Part shown: positions 35,752-43,935 of the stretch, one piece after another
How positions within the stretch are numbered: position 1 is the first letter of the stretch
Layout of the letters: each line of letters opens with the position of its first letter
Assembly (NCBI RefSeq): GCF_903969135.1
Contig: NZ_LR824569.1
Span: forward strand, 806,001 to 870,000
Length of the DNA stretch: 64,000 nucleotides
DNA from: Chryseobacterium sp. JV274
GTDB taxonomy: Bacteria; Bacteroidota; Bacteroidia; Flavobacteriales; Weeksellaceae
Reading direction: 5' to 3'
Program-made: the position numbers and the translations under genes
The notes under the pieces: model-generated
The model's input: only the letters and a program-made list of their open reading frames with translations
Told to the model about the DNA's origin: nothing
The model's database searches: none

Positions 35752-36918
35752 TTATTCTTTCTTAATTGTAATCCTAAAAGTACTTCCCTTTCCTACTTCA
35801 GTTTGAGAAATCTTAATATCTCCGTTGTGATATTCATGAATGACTCTTCTTGCCAATGACAATCCTAATCCCCAACCTCTTTTTTTAGTAGAATATCCGG
35901 GATTGAAAGCATTTCTTGCCTGCTGTTTTGTCATTCCGCTTCCATTGTCTTTTACTTCGACCAGAATATTTTTATTTCTTTCAAAAATTGACATCGTAAT
36001 AGCACCTTCCCCTTTCATGGCATCCACAGCATTTTTTACCAGATTTTCAATCACCCAGCTCATCAGAATTTTATTGTGCGGAACCAACACGGTATAGGTC
36101 GGAAGATTCAATGTAAAATTGATTTTTTTGGAAATTCTGGTTTTCAAATAATCATAATTCTCCTGAATTGTTTCATTGAAATTCCTGTCATTCAGCTCAG
36201 GAATAGAACCTATTTTTGAGAATCGTTCTGAGATCGTTCTAAGTCTTTCAATATCTTTTTCTATCTCGTGTACTCCTTCCGATTCAGGATTATCAAGCTT
36301 CATAATTTCCATCCACCCAATCATGGAAGATAAAGGTGTTCCGATCTGATGCGCCGTTTCTTTAGCCAAACCTGCCCAGAGATAACCTTCATCCGTTTTT
36401 TTGATCGTCCTGAAAAACCAGAATGAAAAACCGAAATACAGCAGAATAAACAATCCTAAAATATAAGGCGAATACCGAAGGTTATTAAGCATACGCGAGT
36501 TGTCATAGTAGACAAACTGATTGTTCCCATCCGGCACCTTAATCTCAATAGGATCATAATTTTTCTCCATATTCCGGATCAGGTCCTGAAGTTTTTCAGG
36601 GTTCTTTATAGTAGCTTCAGGGATATTTCTGTAATATCCGAGATCAAGAATAGGGTTTTTATATTTATCTGTTACAATGAACGGAATGGTATTGTTGATA
36701 TTAAGGATATCCGGCAGCAGATCCAGAACATCCGTATCCGGAGTCTTTACTTCCTGCTGTATTCTTATCGCTTTGGAAAGAAGGCTGATCCTTTTGATCT
36801 CCTCTTTTCTGAGAAAATTAATGAGCGATGTCGAAGCCACTACAATAGCGATTACCAAAGTAGTCATGACAACAAAAATGATCCAGTTATTCAGTCTGGT
36901 AAGTATGGATTTTCTCAA
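35752..36918 (-). CDS. sensor histidine kinase, orphan
   Basis: This 388-residue membrane kinase has two membrane helices (about 10-36 and 150-170) bracketing a periplasmic sensor of about 115 residues. The HisKA-like motif is unusual: the phosphorylated H190 sits in AKETAHQIGTPLSSM rather than the common SHELRTPL form, a variant frequent in Bacteroidota. The HATPase_c boxes are intact: N (NLVKNAVDAM), G1 (DNGSGM), F (FNPGYSTK) and G2 (GWGLGLSLARR). No response regulator is adjacent. It follows dacB by seven bases, so the kinase may monitor envelope or cell-wall state. That link is inferred. Confidence 0.93.
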   Translation of the reverse strand: MRKSILTRLNNWIIFVVMTTLVIAIVVASTSLINFLRKEEIKRISLLSKAIRIQQEVKTPDTDVLDLLPDILNINNTIPFIVTDKYKNPILDLGYYRNIPEATIKNPEKLQDLIRNMEKNYDPIEIKVPDGNNQFVYYDNSRMLNNLRYSPYILGLFILLYFGFSFWFFRTIKKTDEGYLWAGLAKETAHQIGTPLSSMIGWMEIMKLDNPESEGVHEIEKDIERLRTISERFSKIGSIPELNDRNFNETIQENYDYLKTRISKKINFTLNLPTYTVLVPHNKILMSWVIENLVKNAVDAMKGEGAITMSIFERNKNILVEVKDNGSGMTKQQARNAFNPGYSTKKRGWGLGLSLARRVIHEYHNGDIKISQTEVGKGSTFRITIKKE

Positions 36919-36925
36919 AGTTATT

Positions 36926-38299
36926 TTATTTTAAAACATTCAGAATTTTCTGCAGTTCTGCATTTCCACTTCCCTGGTAGTTGTTGATAATAATCGAAAA
37001 CACATATTTTTTGCCATCTTTCGCGGTGTGATATCCTGCAAAAGATTTGGTATCTCTCATCGTACCGCTTTTCATCTTCATTCCATTCTCCTGAATTGGG
37101 AAACCATCATAGTACGCTTCAAACCATGATTGCTTTTTAGCATATAAAAGAGCCTGCACTTCTGCTTTTGCCGCTACATAATTCTGTGGTGAAAGTCCGC
37201 TTCCGTCAGCAAAATTGATCATATTAGGATTAATTCCTTTTGATTTCCAGAATTCTTTCAGATAAGAAACCCCGCTTTTAAAACTTGAATTTCCTTTTTT
37301 CTCTTTTCCTAAGGTTTTAATCAATGTTTCTCCATACAGATTGATACTTTTCCTTAGAAACCAATACACAATTTTATCCAGCGTCGGAGATTGGTAAGTC
37401 AAAAGAATATTATTTTTAGGAGTTTCCAATGCCTGTTTCCCTTCTATTTCAAGCTGTGAATTCGTTATTGCTTTTCCTGAAATCTCAATTCCCGATTCTT
37501 TCAGCCATTGTTTCACTTCTGCTGCGAGCTGTAAGGGCGGATTAGGCGTAGAGCCGGAAACCGTAACCGTTTTTCCTGCCGGAAGCATTCCGTTAATCAA
37601 CGCTACCTCGGAATGAGGTGCGGTAAAGATAAGACTCTGATCAGAACTTCCTCCGGCTTTCAGATCATTCAGCCATTTCACTCCTTCCAAAGGATAAGAA
37701 AAGTTTTTAAAATCTGTTCCGTTAATATTAATATCAAACTGGTTTTCTTTCCAGTTGATTCCCCACACACCAGCTCCGTAATAATTTCCAAGATCATCCC
37801 AAGGCCAGCCACCGGGAATCGTCTGATGATCAAAATAAGAATCATCAATCACAAGATCTCCTGATATTTTTGTAATTCCTGAGTTTTTAATTGCCTCAAT
37901 CAGCTTCTTTTTAAAATTCTCAGGTTTATAGGCATCATATCTCCAGCTTCCTAATGTAGGATCACCATTGGAACTGATGAAAAGATTTCCGTTCAGTGTT
38001 CCTCCGGCAATGTTTCCGGAATAGCTTGAAGTGGTTGTAAAAGTATAATTTTTGCCCAGGGTTTCCAGTGCTGCACCAGCGGTAAAAATTTTCTGTGTAG
38101 AAGCAGTAGAAAGTCCCTTACTTCCCTGATATTCGTATATAAAGTTGCCATTTTCATCTGAAACATAAAATGATAAACTGGAAGAAACCGTTCCTGAAGA
38201 ATCCATGAGATCCTTAGTTACTTTATCCAGTTTCTGAGCAATATTCTGCGCAGCAACCATTTGTACAGAGAGTGTGAGAACAGCAAATGTTTTTTTCAT
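36926..38299 (-). CDS. dacB: D-alanyl-D-alanine carboxypeptidase/endopeptidase PBP4
   Basis: This 457-residue peptidase S13 has a signal peptide (MKKTFAVLTLSVQMVAAQ) and all three penicillin-binding motifs. These are SxxK at S67-T-Q-K70 in STASTQKIF, SxN in DGSGLSPQNYV, and KTG as KSGTMRD near the C-terminus. A large inserted domain between the first two motifs is typical of PBP4. It trims or cleaves peptidoglycan cross-links in the periplasm. I start at 38299, because the upstream nine codons are not signal-like. It is followed after seven bases by a histidine kinase, which suggests a joint cell-wall role. Confidence 0.94.
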   Translation of the reverse strand: MKKTFAVLTLSVQMVAAQNIAQKLDKVTKDLMDSSGTVSSSLSFYVSDENGNFIYEYQGSKGLSTASTQKIFTAGAALETLGKNYTFTTTSSYSGNIAGGTLNGNLFISSNGDPTLGSWRYDAYKPENFKKKLIEAIKNSGITKISGDLVIDDSYFDHQTIPGGWPWDDLGNYYGAGVWGINWKENQFDININGTDFKNFSYPLEGVKWLNDLKAGGSSDQSLIFTAPHSEVALINGMLPAGKTVTVSGSTPNPPLQLAAEVKQWLKESGIEISGKAITNSQLEIEGKQALETPKNNILLTYQSPTLDKIVYWFLRKSINLYGETLIKTLGKEKKGNSSFKSGVSYLKEFWKSKGINPNMINFADGSGLSPQNYVAAKAEVQALLYAKKQSWFEAYYDGFPIQENGMKMKSGTMRDTKSFAGYHTAKDGKKYVFSIIINNYQGSGNAELQKILNVLK

Positions 38300-38395
38300 T
38301 AAATTGTTATTTGGTTCTGAATGCAAAAAGTTCCCATACAGTTCATGACCAGTATCTGAAACTTTTTCATTGATTTAAATTCTAATCAAATATAG

Positions 38396-39250
38396 TTAAA
38401 ATAAAAGCTTTTCATACGCCCTGAGATCATCGGAGCTGAAAAGTATCTGATGATCAGACGTTTTTTCAAATGACTGATCATAGGTGAAATATTTCTCGTA
38501 ATCCTCTTCATCTATAAAAATATCCATCTGGCATTCTTTTATATAATTTGATTTTTCTCTATAATCTTCTATAAAATATCCGGATTCATTCCATTGCTCA
38601 TGATGACAGCGCAGACAATTTTTTTGATGCACAGCTTTATATCCGCATATCTCACAATTCTGCAAACTTTGGAATAACGTTGAAATTTCACTCCGTCTGT
38701 CTTCCGGAAAAAGAGAAAGAGGAATTGTTTTTAAAAGCAGATAATAATTAGGTTCCTGCCATGAGAAATAAAACATTTCTCCTTGTTCTTTTGTATGAAT
38801 CCATACGCTTTGAAAGTCATATTCCAGGTCGGCTTTTACGATATTTTTGATATTCAGAATGGTTTTATTACTTCTCCTGATATTCTGTTGATGATCAATT
38901 TCAATAAAAGGCTGCTGTTCCAGAAAATGATTCAGGCACAGCGTGGTTTGCCACGAACCTATTACCCTCATTTTACCTTCACTGCCACAGATTTCACAAG
39001 TCTTTACAGACAATTCTGAATATTTATCTTTGATGGCTTTAAGCTTATTATTAAGTGCTTCGTCCTCGGAGTATGTGTAACACCTCAACCCACCGAATTT
39101 TTCCTTTCCAAAAACACGGTGCTCCATATTCCAGCCTGCGATAGCAAATTCAAAGAGCAGGTTCCGGATCAACTGTTCCCATCCGGTACTGTTCACTGAA
39201 AAATTGCTCAGATTATGTTCTACAAAAAGATTGATCTCTTCTTTGTTCAT
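38396..39250 (-). CDS. double zinc-ribbon hypothetical protein
   Basis: This 284-residue protein is of unrecognised family. Two cysteine clusters are present: C85-x2-C88 with C105-x2-H108 (CEICGSEG ... TTLCLNH), and C199-x2-C202 with C212-x2-C215 (CEICGYKA ... NCLRCHHEQW). They look like duplicated zinc ribbons sharing the CEICG start. A beta-rich part lies between them (LEYDFQSVWIHTKEQGEMFYFSW). No signal peptide is seen, so it is cytoplasmic. Its ATG overlaps the stop codon of pepE by one base (TAATG), so it is translationally coupled to that dipeptidase. A nucleic-acid or protein-binding role is possible but unproven. Confidence 0.75.
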   Translation of the reverse strand: MNKEEINLFVEHNLSNFSVNSTGWEQLIRNLLFEFAIAGWNMEHRVFGKEKFGGLRCYTYSEDEALNNKLKAIKDKYSELSVKTCEICGSEGKMRVIGSWQTTLCLNHFLEQQPFIEIDHQQNIRRSNKTILNIKNIVKADLEYDFQSVWIHTKEQGEMFYFSWQEPNYYLLLKTIPLSLFPEDRRSEISTLFQSLQNCEICGYKAVHQKNCLRCHHEQWNESGYFIEDYREKSNYIKECQMDIFIDEEDYEKYFTYDQSFEKTSDHQILFSSDDLRAYEKLLF

Positions 39251-39942
39251 TAAAGTCTGCTTCCTGCTTCTATTTCGTAAGGTTCTTTACCTTTTTCAAA
39301 AATTCTTGTCAGCTCATTTCCTTCCACAGTAATAGAATCTGCTGTTCTTCTGATCCAGTTTCCTTCTCTAAGACCTACTACTTTAATGTCATTTTGGGTA
39401 AGAAACTCCTGAATACGGGTTTCTCTGGTTTCTCCATTATGCTTCAAATCCGGGTTAGGATCAAGATAATGTGGATTGATATTGAAAGGAACCAGTCCCA
39501 TACAGTCAAAACTTGGAGGATATACAATTGGCATATCATTCGTCGTTTTCATATTCTGGCCTCCGATATTGCTTCCTGCACTGCATCCAAGATATGCTTT
39601 TCCTCCTGATACATTTTCTTTTAGGGCAGACATCAATCCTTCTTCATGTAATGTTTTGACCAATAAAAATGTATTTCCGCCTCCTGTAAAGTATCCTTTT
39701 GCCTGATTAAGGGCTGCTGTTTTATCTTCAAATTCATGAAGCCCTTTTACTTTTATATGGATGGTTTCAAAGAAAGAGCGTGCTTTTGCTGTATAATCGT
39801 CATGGGAAATTCCACCTGGTCTTGCGAAAGGGATAAACACAATTTCGTCAATTCCTTTATAAAGTTGGATTAATTCTTCTCTTAAGTATTCCAGATATTC
39901 TCCACCAAAAAGGGTGGATGTTGAAGCTAATATGATATTCAT
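39250..39942 (-). CDS. pepE: dipeptidase E (alpha-aspartyl dipeptidase)
   Basis: This 230-residue peptidase of family S51 hydrolyses dipeptides with N-terminal aspartate. The nucleophile elbow is LGCSAGSNIGG with Ser121, aligned to the E. coli Ser120. The glycine-rich GGGNTF precedes it, and the catalytic-His segment NPHYLDPNPDLKHNGETRETR follows. The length is close to the E. coli enzyme. It is the first gene of a two-gene unit and has a complete consensus promoter. Confidence 0.95.
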   Translation of the reverse strand: MNIILASTSTLFGGEYLEYLREELIQLYKGIDEIVFIPFARPGGISHDDYTAKARSFFETIHIKVKGLHEFEDKTAALNQAKGYFTGGGNTFLLVKTLHEEGLMSALKENVSGGKAYLGCSAGSNIGGQNMKTTNDMPIVYPPSFDCMGLVPFNINPHYLDPNPDLKHNGETRETRIQEFLTQNDIKVVGLREGNWIRRTADSITVEGNELTRIFEKGKEPYEIEAGSRL

Positions 39943-39979
39943 ACCACGAAATTATATTTATTAATAAAAAAATGAATGA

Positions 39980-40010
39980 CAAAGATAGCTTCAAACATTA
40001 ACGAATCAAA
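39980..40010 (-). promoter_or_regulatory. promoter of pepE
   Basis: Minus-strand TTTG (40007-40010), 19 bases, then TATCTTTG (39980-39987) is a full consensus match, 37 bases upstream of the start codon. Confidence 0.8.
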
Positions 40011-40131
40011 AATTAAACTAAAAAAAACATGTTTCCCGTTAATATTTTCTAAAAAAACTTAAAGCTTCTAAAATTTAACTTTTTATGGAATTATTATTGA
40101 ATTTTAGATTTCGAATTTAAAATATAAGATT

Positions 40132-40674
40132 ATGAAAATGAGTACAATTAATAGTAGAAATCTATTTTTAGGTTTGATACTGGCGGGAAGTGTAAGTTTT
40201 GTAAACGCTCAAACGACTCAACCGGAAACTTCGGCAGCGACGAGTCAAACAACCAATCCAACGATTGATGGTCTTAAAAAACAGATTGAGGCCAATCCAA
40301 AGGATACAGAATCCTTAGCAAAATTAGCAGCAGCTTATCAGGAAGCTTCAGACTGGCCAAATGCCATTGATACCTGGAAAAAAATTTCTGCTTTATTACC
40401 GGACTGGGCTCCATCTTACTACAGCCAGGCTTATGCTTATCAGTCTGCAAAAGATGATGCCAATGCAAAACTGGCTTATGAAAAGTATATTGCAACCGTA
40501 AAACCGGAAGAAGTAGAGCAAAATAAGAAAAATCTGGCCTATGCCTATTTCTATATTGCCTTTGCAGAACAGCAGACAGATCCTAATAAGGCAAAAGAGC
40601 ATATTGCTAAATCGATACAATATGACCCTACCAATCAGGACGCTGTAAAGCTTAGCAAAACACTAAATTCTTAG
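40132..40674 (+). CDS. secreted tetratricopeptide-repeat protein
   Basis: This 180-residue exported protein has a signal peptide ending near VNAQ (residue 26). A short Thr/Gln/Ser-rich linker follows, then about three TPR units: DTESLAKLAAAYQEASDWPNAIDTWKKI, WAPSYYSQAYAYQSAKDDANAKLAYEKYI, and KKNLAYAYFYIAFAEQQTDPNKAKEHIAKSI. TPRs form a protein-binding scaffold, so a periplasmic adaptor role is likely. ATG codons at 40132 and 40138 are both possible starts. It is a single gene with a strong terminator. Confidence 0.88.
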   Translation: MKMSTINSRNLFLGLILAGSVSFVNAQTTQPETSAATSQTTNPTIDGLKKQIEANPKDTESLAKLAAAYQEASDWPNAIDTWKKISALLPDWAPSYYSQAYAYQSAKDDANAKLAYEKYIATVKPEEVEQNKKNLAYAYFYIAFAEQQTDPNKAKEHIAKSIQYDPTNQDAVKLSKTLNS

Positions 40675-40680
40675 TAAAAG

Positions 40681-40711
40681 AAAATGCCGGAAAGTTTTTC
40701 CGGCATTTTTT
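40681..40711 (+). terminator. terminator of the TPR gene
   Basis: AAAATGCCGGAAA pairs with TTTCCGGCATTTT around a three-base loop and ends in a T run. Confidence 0.9.
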
Positions 40712-40926
40712 ATTTATCCAATCTAGTTTAAATTTAACGCAAAGGTCTATTTTTACTTACTTTTTATTTTAAGGGAGCAAAGTTTAAATCAACTTCGTTG
40801 ATTCTTTCTAAGCGTATGTATATCACAAGCTTCATCAGCAACTTTTTCGCTTTCTTAACTTACTTTACAATAAGAAAATTTAATTTGGTCTTTGCGTTTT
40901 TAAAATTCTTTTTAGTTTCTGTTCAC

Positions 40927-41415
40927 CTATTCAATCACCTTTCCGAAAAAATCTGTTTCACCATGTAAGTGGCGGATGATTTTCTCGATATTCCGCTGGA
41001 TGCTGGCTTCAGTTTTTAAATTGTTGATATAACGAACCAGTTCATGTCTTCTTGAAGGAATCAGATTTTCAAAATTTTCTGTTGCCAGAGGACTTTCTTT
41101 AATCGCTTTTTCCAAATGAGGATGCATAGAAATACTTCTGTCAGAATCATCATATTCCAATACAACTTCAATGATTTCTCCAATTCTCTTCGGGGAATTT
41201 TTTAACATTGTCAGGTTCACATACAGTCTCCATTCTCCCAGATATTTCATCAGGTTTTGTTTAAATTCCAGTCCGTTCACTGTTCCTTTTACCGGAACCG
41301 GACTTTTATTTCTCCCTGATTCATCAAAAATCCTGTCCAAAATCTCTTTCGGAATAAATACAAAAGGATTAATTCCAATGATTTCCAATGTGGCTGTGAA
41401 ACTGTTGCTTTTCAT
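40927..41415 (-). CDS. DUF1905/YdeI-like protein
   Basis: This 162-residue cytoplasmic protein has an N-terminal DUF1905-like beta domain (about 1-90; SFTATLEIIGINPFVFIPKEIL ... VKGTVNGLEF). A YdeI/OmpD-associated helical C-terminus follows (LIPSRRHELVRYINNLKTEASIQRNIEKIIRHLHG). This pair is common in Bacteroidota. The function is unknown; YdeI-type proteins have been tied to stress and envelope traits in enterics. It has a perfect -7 box and stands alone. Confidence 0.87.
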   Translation of the reverse strand: MKSNSFTATLEIIGINPFVFIPKEILDRIFDESGRNKSPVPVKGTVNGLEFKQNLMKYLGEWRLYVNLTMLKNSPKRIGEIIEVVLEYDDSDRSISMHPHLEKAIKESPLATENFENLIPSRRHELVRYINNLKTEASIQRNIEKIIRHLHGETDFFGKVIE

Positions 41416-41438
41416 GGATGATATTTAGGTGTTAGGTG

Positions 41439-41446
41439 CAAAATTA
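41439..41446 (-). promoter_or_regulatory. -7 box of the DUF1905 gene
   Basis: Minus-strand TAATTTTG is a perfect TAnnTTTG match, 24 bases upstream of the start codon. Confidence 0.45.
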
Positions 41447-41554
41447 ACTATTTGTTCAAGATCAATATAAATTATTTTTTTTACTGTATATAATTCATCC
41501 CATTCCCAAACCTGAAACTCTCAACCCCTCCAATTCTACAACGCGTATACCCAA

Positions 41555-41598
41555 AATCCCGAACCTCGTAACTCGAAATCCCGAACCCCGTAACTCAA
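41555..41598. repeat. two tandem 22-bp repeats
   Basis: Two adjacent 22-base units (41555-41576 and 41577-41598), beginning AATCCCGAACC and continuing CGTAACTC, differ at two positions. Looser copies of the CCxxAACC theme lie on both sides. The stretch is distinctly more C-rich than the surrounding DNA. It looks like the short C-rich intergenic repeats found in some flavobacterial genomes; no gene is read through it. Confidence 0.6.
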
Positions 41599-41628
41599 AA
41601 TTCATATCCCAGAACCCAATTAATTCCC

Positions 41629-41636
41629 TATCTTTG
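41629..41636 (+). promoter_or_regulatory. -7 box of fsa
   Basis: TATCTTTG is a perfect match, 23 bases before the start codon. No -33 TTTG is seen; the tandem repeats end 30 bases upstream. Confidence 0.5.
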
Positions 41637-41659
41637 TATCAATAAATCTATTTAACAAA

Positions 41660-42313
41660 ATGAAATTTTTTATTGACACAGCTAATTTAGAGCAAATCAA
41701 GGAAGCTAGAGATCTTGGAATTTTAGATGGTGTAACGACCAACCCTTCATTAATGGCAAAGGAAGGTATCCAGGGATCTGAAGCAATTAAAAACCATTAT
41801 AAAACGATCTGCGAACTTGTAGACGGAGATATTTCTGCGGAAGTTCTTTCTACAACGTATGAAGAAATGATTAAGGAAGGAGACGAATTGGCTGCTATTC
41901 ACCCTAATATCGTTGTAAAGATTCCGATGATCAAAGACGGTATCAAAGCTTTAAAATATTTTTCTGATAAAGGGATCAAAACTAACTGTACACTGATATT
42001 CTCTGCAGGACAGGCTCTTTTGGCCGCAAAAGCTGGAGCAAATTATGTTTCTCCATTCTTAGGAAGATTAGATGATATTTCTACAGACGGCCTGAACCTT
42101 ATTCAGGAAATCAGATTGATTTTTGATAACTATATGTATGAAACTGAAATTTTAGCGGCTTCTATCCGTCACTCAATGCACATCATTGACTGTGCTAAAA
42201 TCGGAGCTGATGTAATTACATCTCCACTGCCTCCGATCTTGAGCTTATTGAAGCACCCATTAACAGACAGCGGATTGGCTCAGTTTATTGCAGATTCTCA
42301 GAAATTAGCATAA
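41660..42313 (+). CDS. fsa: fructose-6-phosphate aldolase / TalC-like transaldolase
   Basis: This 217-residue class-I aldolase of the short transaldolase family has [32 protein letters not shown] with Asp6 and Asn28. The Schiff-base lysine is K87 in NIVVKIPM, and the phosphate-binding [30 protein letters not shown] follows. The length fits FSA/TalC rather than full transaldolase. Sequence alone does not separate fructose-6-phosphate aldolase from transaldolase activity; in flavobacteria this protein may be the only transaldolase-like enzyme and serve the pentose-phosphate route. It is a single gene. Confidence 0.93.
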   Translation: MKFFIDTANLEQIKEARDLGILDGVTTNPSLMAKEGIQGSEAIKNHYKTICELVDGDISAEVLSTTYEEMIKEGDELAAIHPNIVVKIPMIKDGIKALKYFSDKGIKTNCTLIFSAGQALLAAKAGANYVSPFLGRLDDISTDGLNLIQEIRLIFDNYMYETEILAASIRHSMHIIDCAKIGADVITSPLPPILSLLKHPLTDSGLAQFIADSQKLA

Positions 42314-42335
42314 TAACTGATTCTTATTCAGATAT

Positions 42336-42366
42336 AAAAAACCCGGAACAATGTTCCGGGTTTTTA
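42336..42366. terminator. bidirectional terminator
   Basis: AAAAACCCGGAACA pairs with TGTTCCGGGTTTTT, with flanking A and T runs. It separates fsa from the convergent GLPGLI gene. Confidence 0.9.
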
Positions 42367-42384
42367 TTTTTATAATGAGTATTT

Positions 42385-43251
42385 TTATTTCAGCAGATCC
42401 AGCTCAAGGATATTATTTTGCTTTTTCAGATCATTCTTCCTTTTTATTTCTTTATCTTTTTGTGCTTTATCAGCAGGAATCAATTTTCCTGAATCATCCA
42501 TTTCCTGAATTTCAATTCCCTGGGCCAACATCTGTTTTTCACTTTTCATAGGGTCAGCAAGATAGTCTTTAAAAGCTTTTCTATACCTGGTTTCATTCAC
42601 TGTAACAAGAGCATTAAATCGTTCTTTTTCTTTGGTACTCTTCCATTCATAGCCTTCAGGGAGTTTTTTATTTCCTTTTAATTCGAAAGAATGGGTATGG
42701 GAAGCATCTTCAAGTTTTACAATTAATCCCGGAAGCCCATGAAATTTATACGGACCATCCTGAATAGGAAGATCAGTGGTAAACCAGGCTGTCCATTTTC
42801 TTCCGGCAAAGTCACCAATTGCTTTTTGTACTTTAAATCCACCTATCTCTGCTTTATCTGAATAGATTTTCCATTCTTGTTTTCTGGCATCCTGTACCAT
42901 ATATTCGTCAGCCGCAAGATTGGTAAAAAAGTTAACTGAATAATCCGGATACACCTTTTCAACACTATAACTTATTTTGCCTTTGAATTTGATTCCTGAA
43001 AAATCTAATTCCTTAACTCCCATCTGAAGCTGTTTTTCCATAGCAGATGTCATAAGAGAATCAGATTCAAAAGAATCCTTACTGTAAAATTTTGATCCTT
43101 TTGCAGCAACATCTAAAAGCATAATTTCTACTTCCGGCTTATCTTTAGCTATGGAATCCAGAACATATTTGTATTCATAAATAAATCTTTGATTCTGGGC
43201 ATTAGTAATTACAGCCAATATAAGACTCAATAAAATGATCAACTTTCTCAT
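42385..43251 (-). CDS. GLPGLI-family protein, first copy
   Basis: This 288-residue exported protein has a signal peptide (residues 1-18; ITNAQ) and the family signature DGPYKFHGLPGLIVKLED. The usual preceding KWTAWFTTDLPIQ and a YEYKYVLDS beginning are also present. The GLPGLI family is confined to Bacteroidota; members are periplasmic or outer-membrane-associated and often lie beside TonB-dependent receptors. Function is unknown. It follows an acetyltransferase gene by 20 bases and probably shares its transcript. A second, diverged copy lies at 43936. Confidence 0.9.
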   Translation of the reverse strand: MRKLIILLSLILAVITNAQNQRFIYEYKYVLDSIAKDKPEVEIMLLDVAAKGSKFYSKDSFESDSLMTSAMEKQLQMGVKELDFSGIKFKGKISYSVEKVYPDYSVNFFTNLAADEYMVQDARKQEWKIYSDKAEIGGFKVQKAIGDFAGRKWTAWFTTDLPIQDGPYKFHGLPGLIVKLEDASHTHSFELKGNKKLPEGYEWKSTKEKERFNALVTVNETRYRKAFKDYLADPMKSEKQMLAQGIEIQEMDDSGKLIPADKAQKDKEIKRKNDLKKQNNILELDLLK

Positions 43252-43271
43252 GGTTAGTTTGATATAGTTTT

Positions 43272-43838
43272 TTAATTCTGTTCTGTAATTTTTTTAACAA
43301 CTTTACACGGATTTCCCACAGCGACAACATGATCCGGAATATCTTTCGTGACAACACTTCCCGCACCAATCACCGAGTTATTTCCAATGGAAACTCCGGG
43401 AAGCACAACCACATTTCCTCCCAGCCAGACATTATTTCCTACTTTAATCGGATGTGCATATTCAAGACCTTCGTTTCTCTGTTTTGCATCAACCGGATGG
43501 CCTGCTGTATAGAAACTACAGTTTGGACCGATAAAAACATTATCACCAAACTCTACTTTAGCACAATCTAAAATAATAAGGTTATGATTGGCATAGAAGT
43601 TCTCTCCTACTTTTATATTGTATCCGTAATCACACCAGAAATTGGGTTCTATGCAGATATTTTCTTTTATATCGCTAATAATGCTCTTAAGTATTCTGTA
43701 TTTGTTTTCTGCCTCAGAGTTTTTCAGTCCATTGTACTCCTGACACAGATCTTTGCAGGCAATACGCTCCTGAATCAGTTCTTTGTCGTAATTGGCATTG
43801 TATAAAAGTCCTGCTGCACATTTTTCTTTTTCTGTCAT
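43272..43838 (-). CDS. sugar O-acetyltransferase (maltose/galactoside type)
   Basis: This 188-residue left-handed beta-helix acetyltransferase has an N-terminal MTEKEKCAAGLLYNANYDKELIQER helix pair typical of maltose and galactoside acetyltransferases. Hexapeptide repeats follow: VGENFYANHNLIILDCAKVEFGDNVFIGPNC, SFYTAGHP with the catalytic His, and IKVGNNVWLGGNVVVLPGVSIGNNSVIGAGSVVTKDIP. It transfers acetyl from acetyl-CoA to a sugar hydroxyl. I start at 43838, where the family N-terminus begins. It is upstream of the first GLPGLI gene, 20 bases apart. Confidence 0.93.
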   Translation of the reverse strand: MTEKEKCAAGLLYNANYDKELIQERIACKDLCQEYNGLKNSEAENKYRILKSIISDIKENICIEPNFWCDYGYNIKVGENFYANHNLIILDCAKVEFGDNVFIGPNCSFYTAGHPVDAKQRNEGLEYAHPIKVGNNVWLGGNVVVLPGVSIGNNSVIGAGSVVTKDIPDHVVAVGNPCKVVKKITEQN

Positions 43839-43881
43839 ACTATGGAATTTAAAGTCCCGGATAAAGATACACAATACAAAA

Positions 43882-43918
43882 AAAATACAGTAAGATTATG
43901 ATAACCTTACTGTATTTT
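43882..43918 (-). terminator. terminator of the second GLPGLI gene
   Basis: AAAATACAGTAAG pairs with CTTACTGTATTTT around an 11-base loop. The minus strand ends in eight T residues. Confidence 0.85.
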
Positions 43919-43935
43919 AATCAAATAGAAACTGC

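Noticed and set aside
41555..41598. The 22-bp tandem units read as a CRISPR array
   Set aside because: Only two adjacent copies with no unique spacers and no cas genes.
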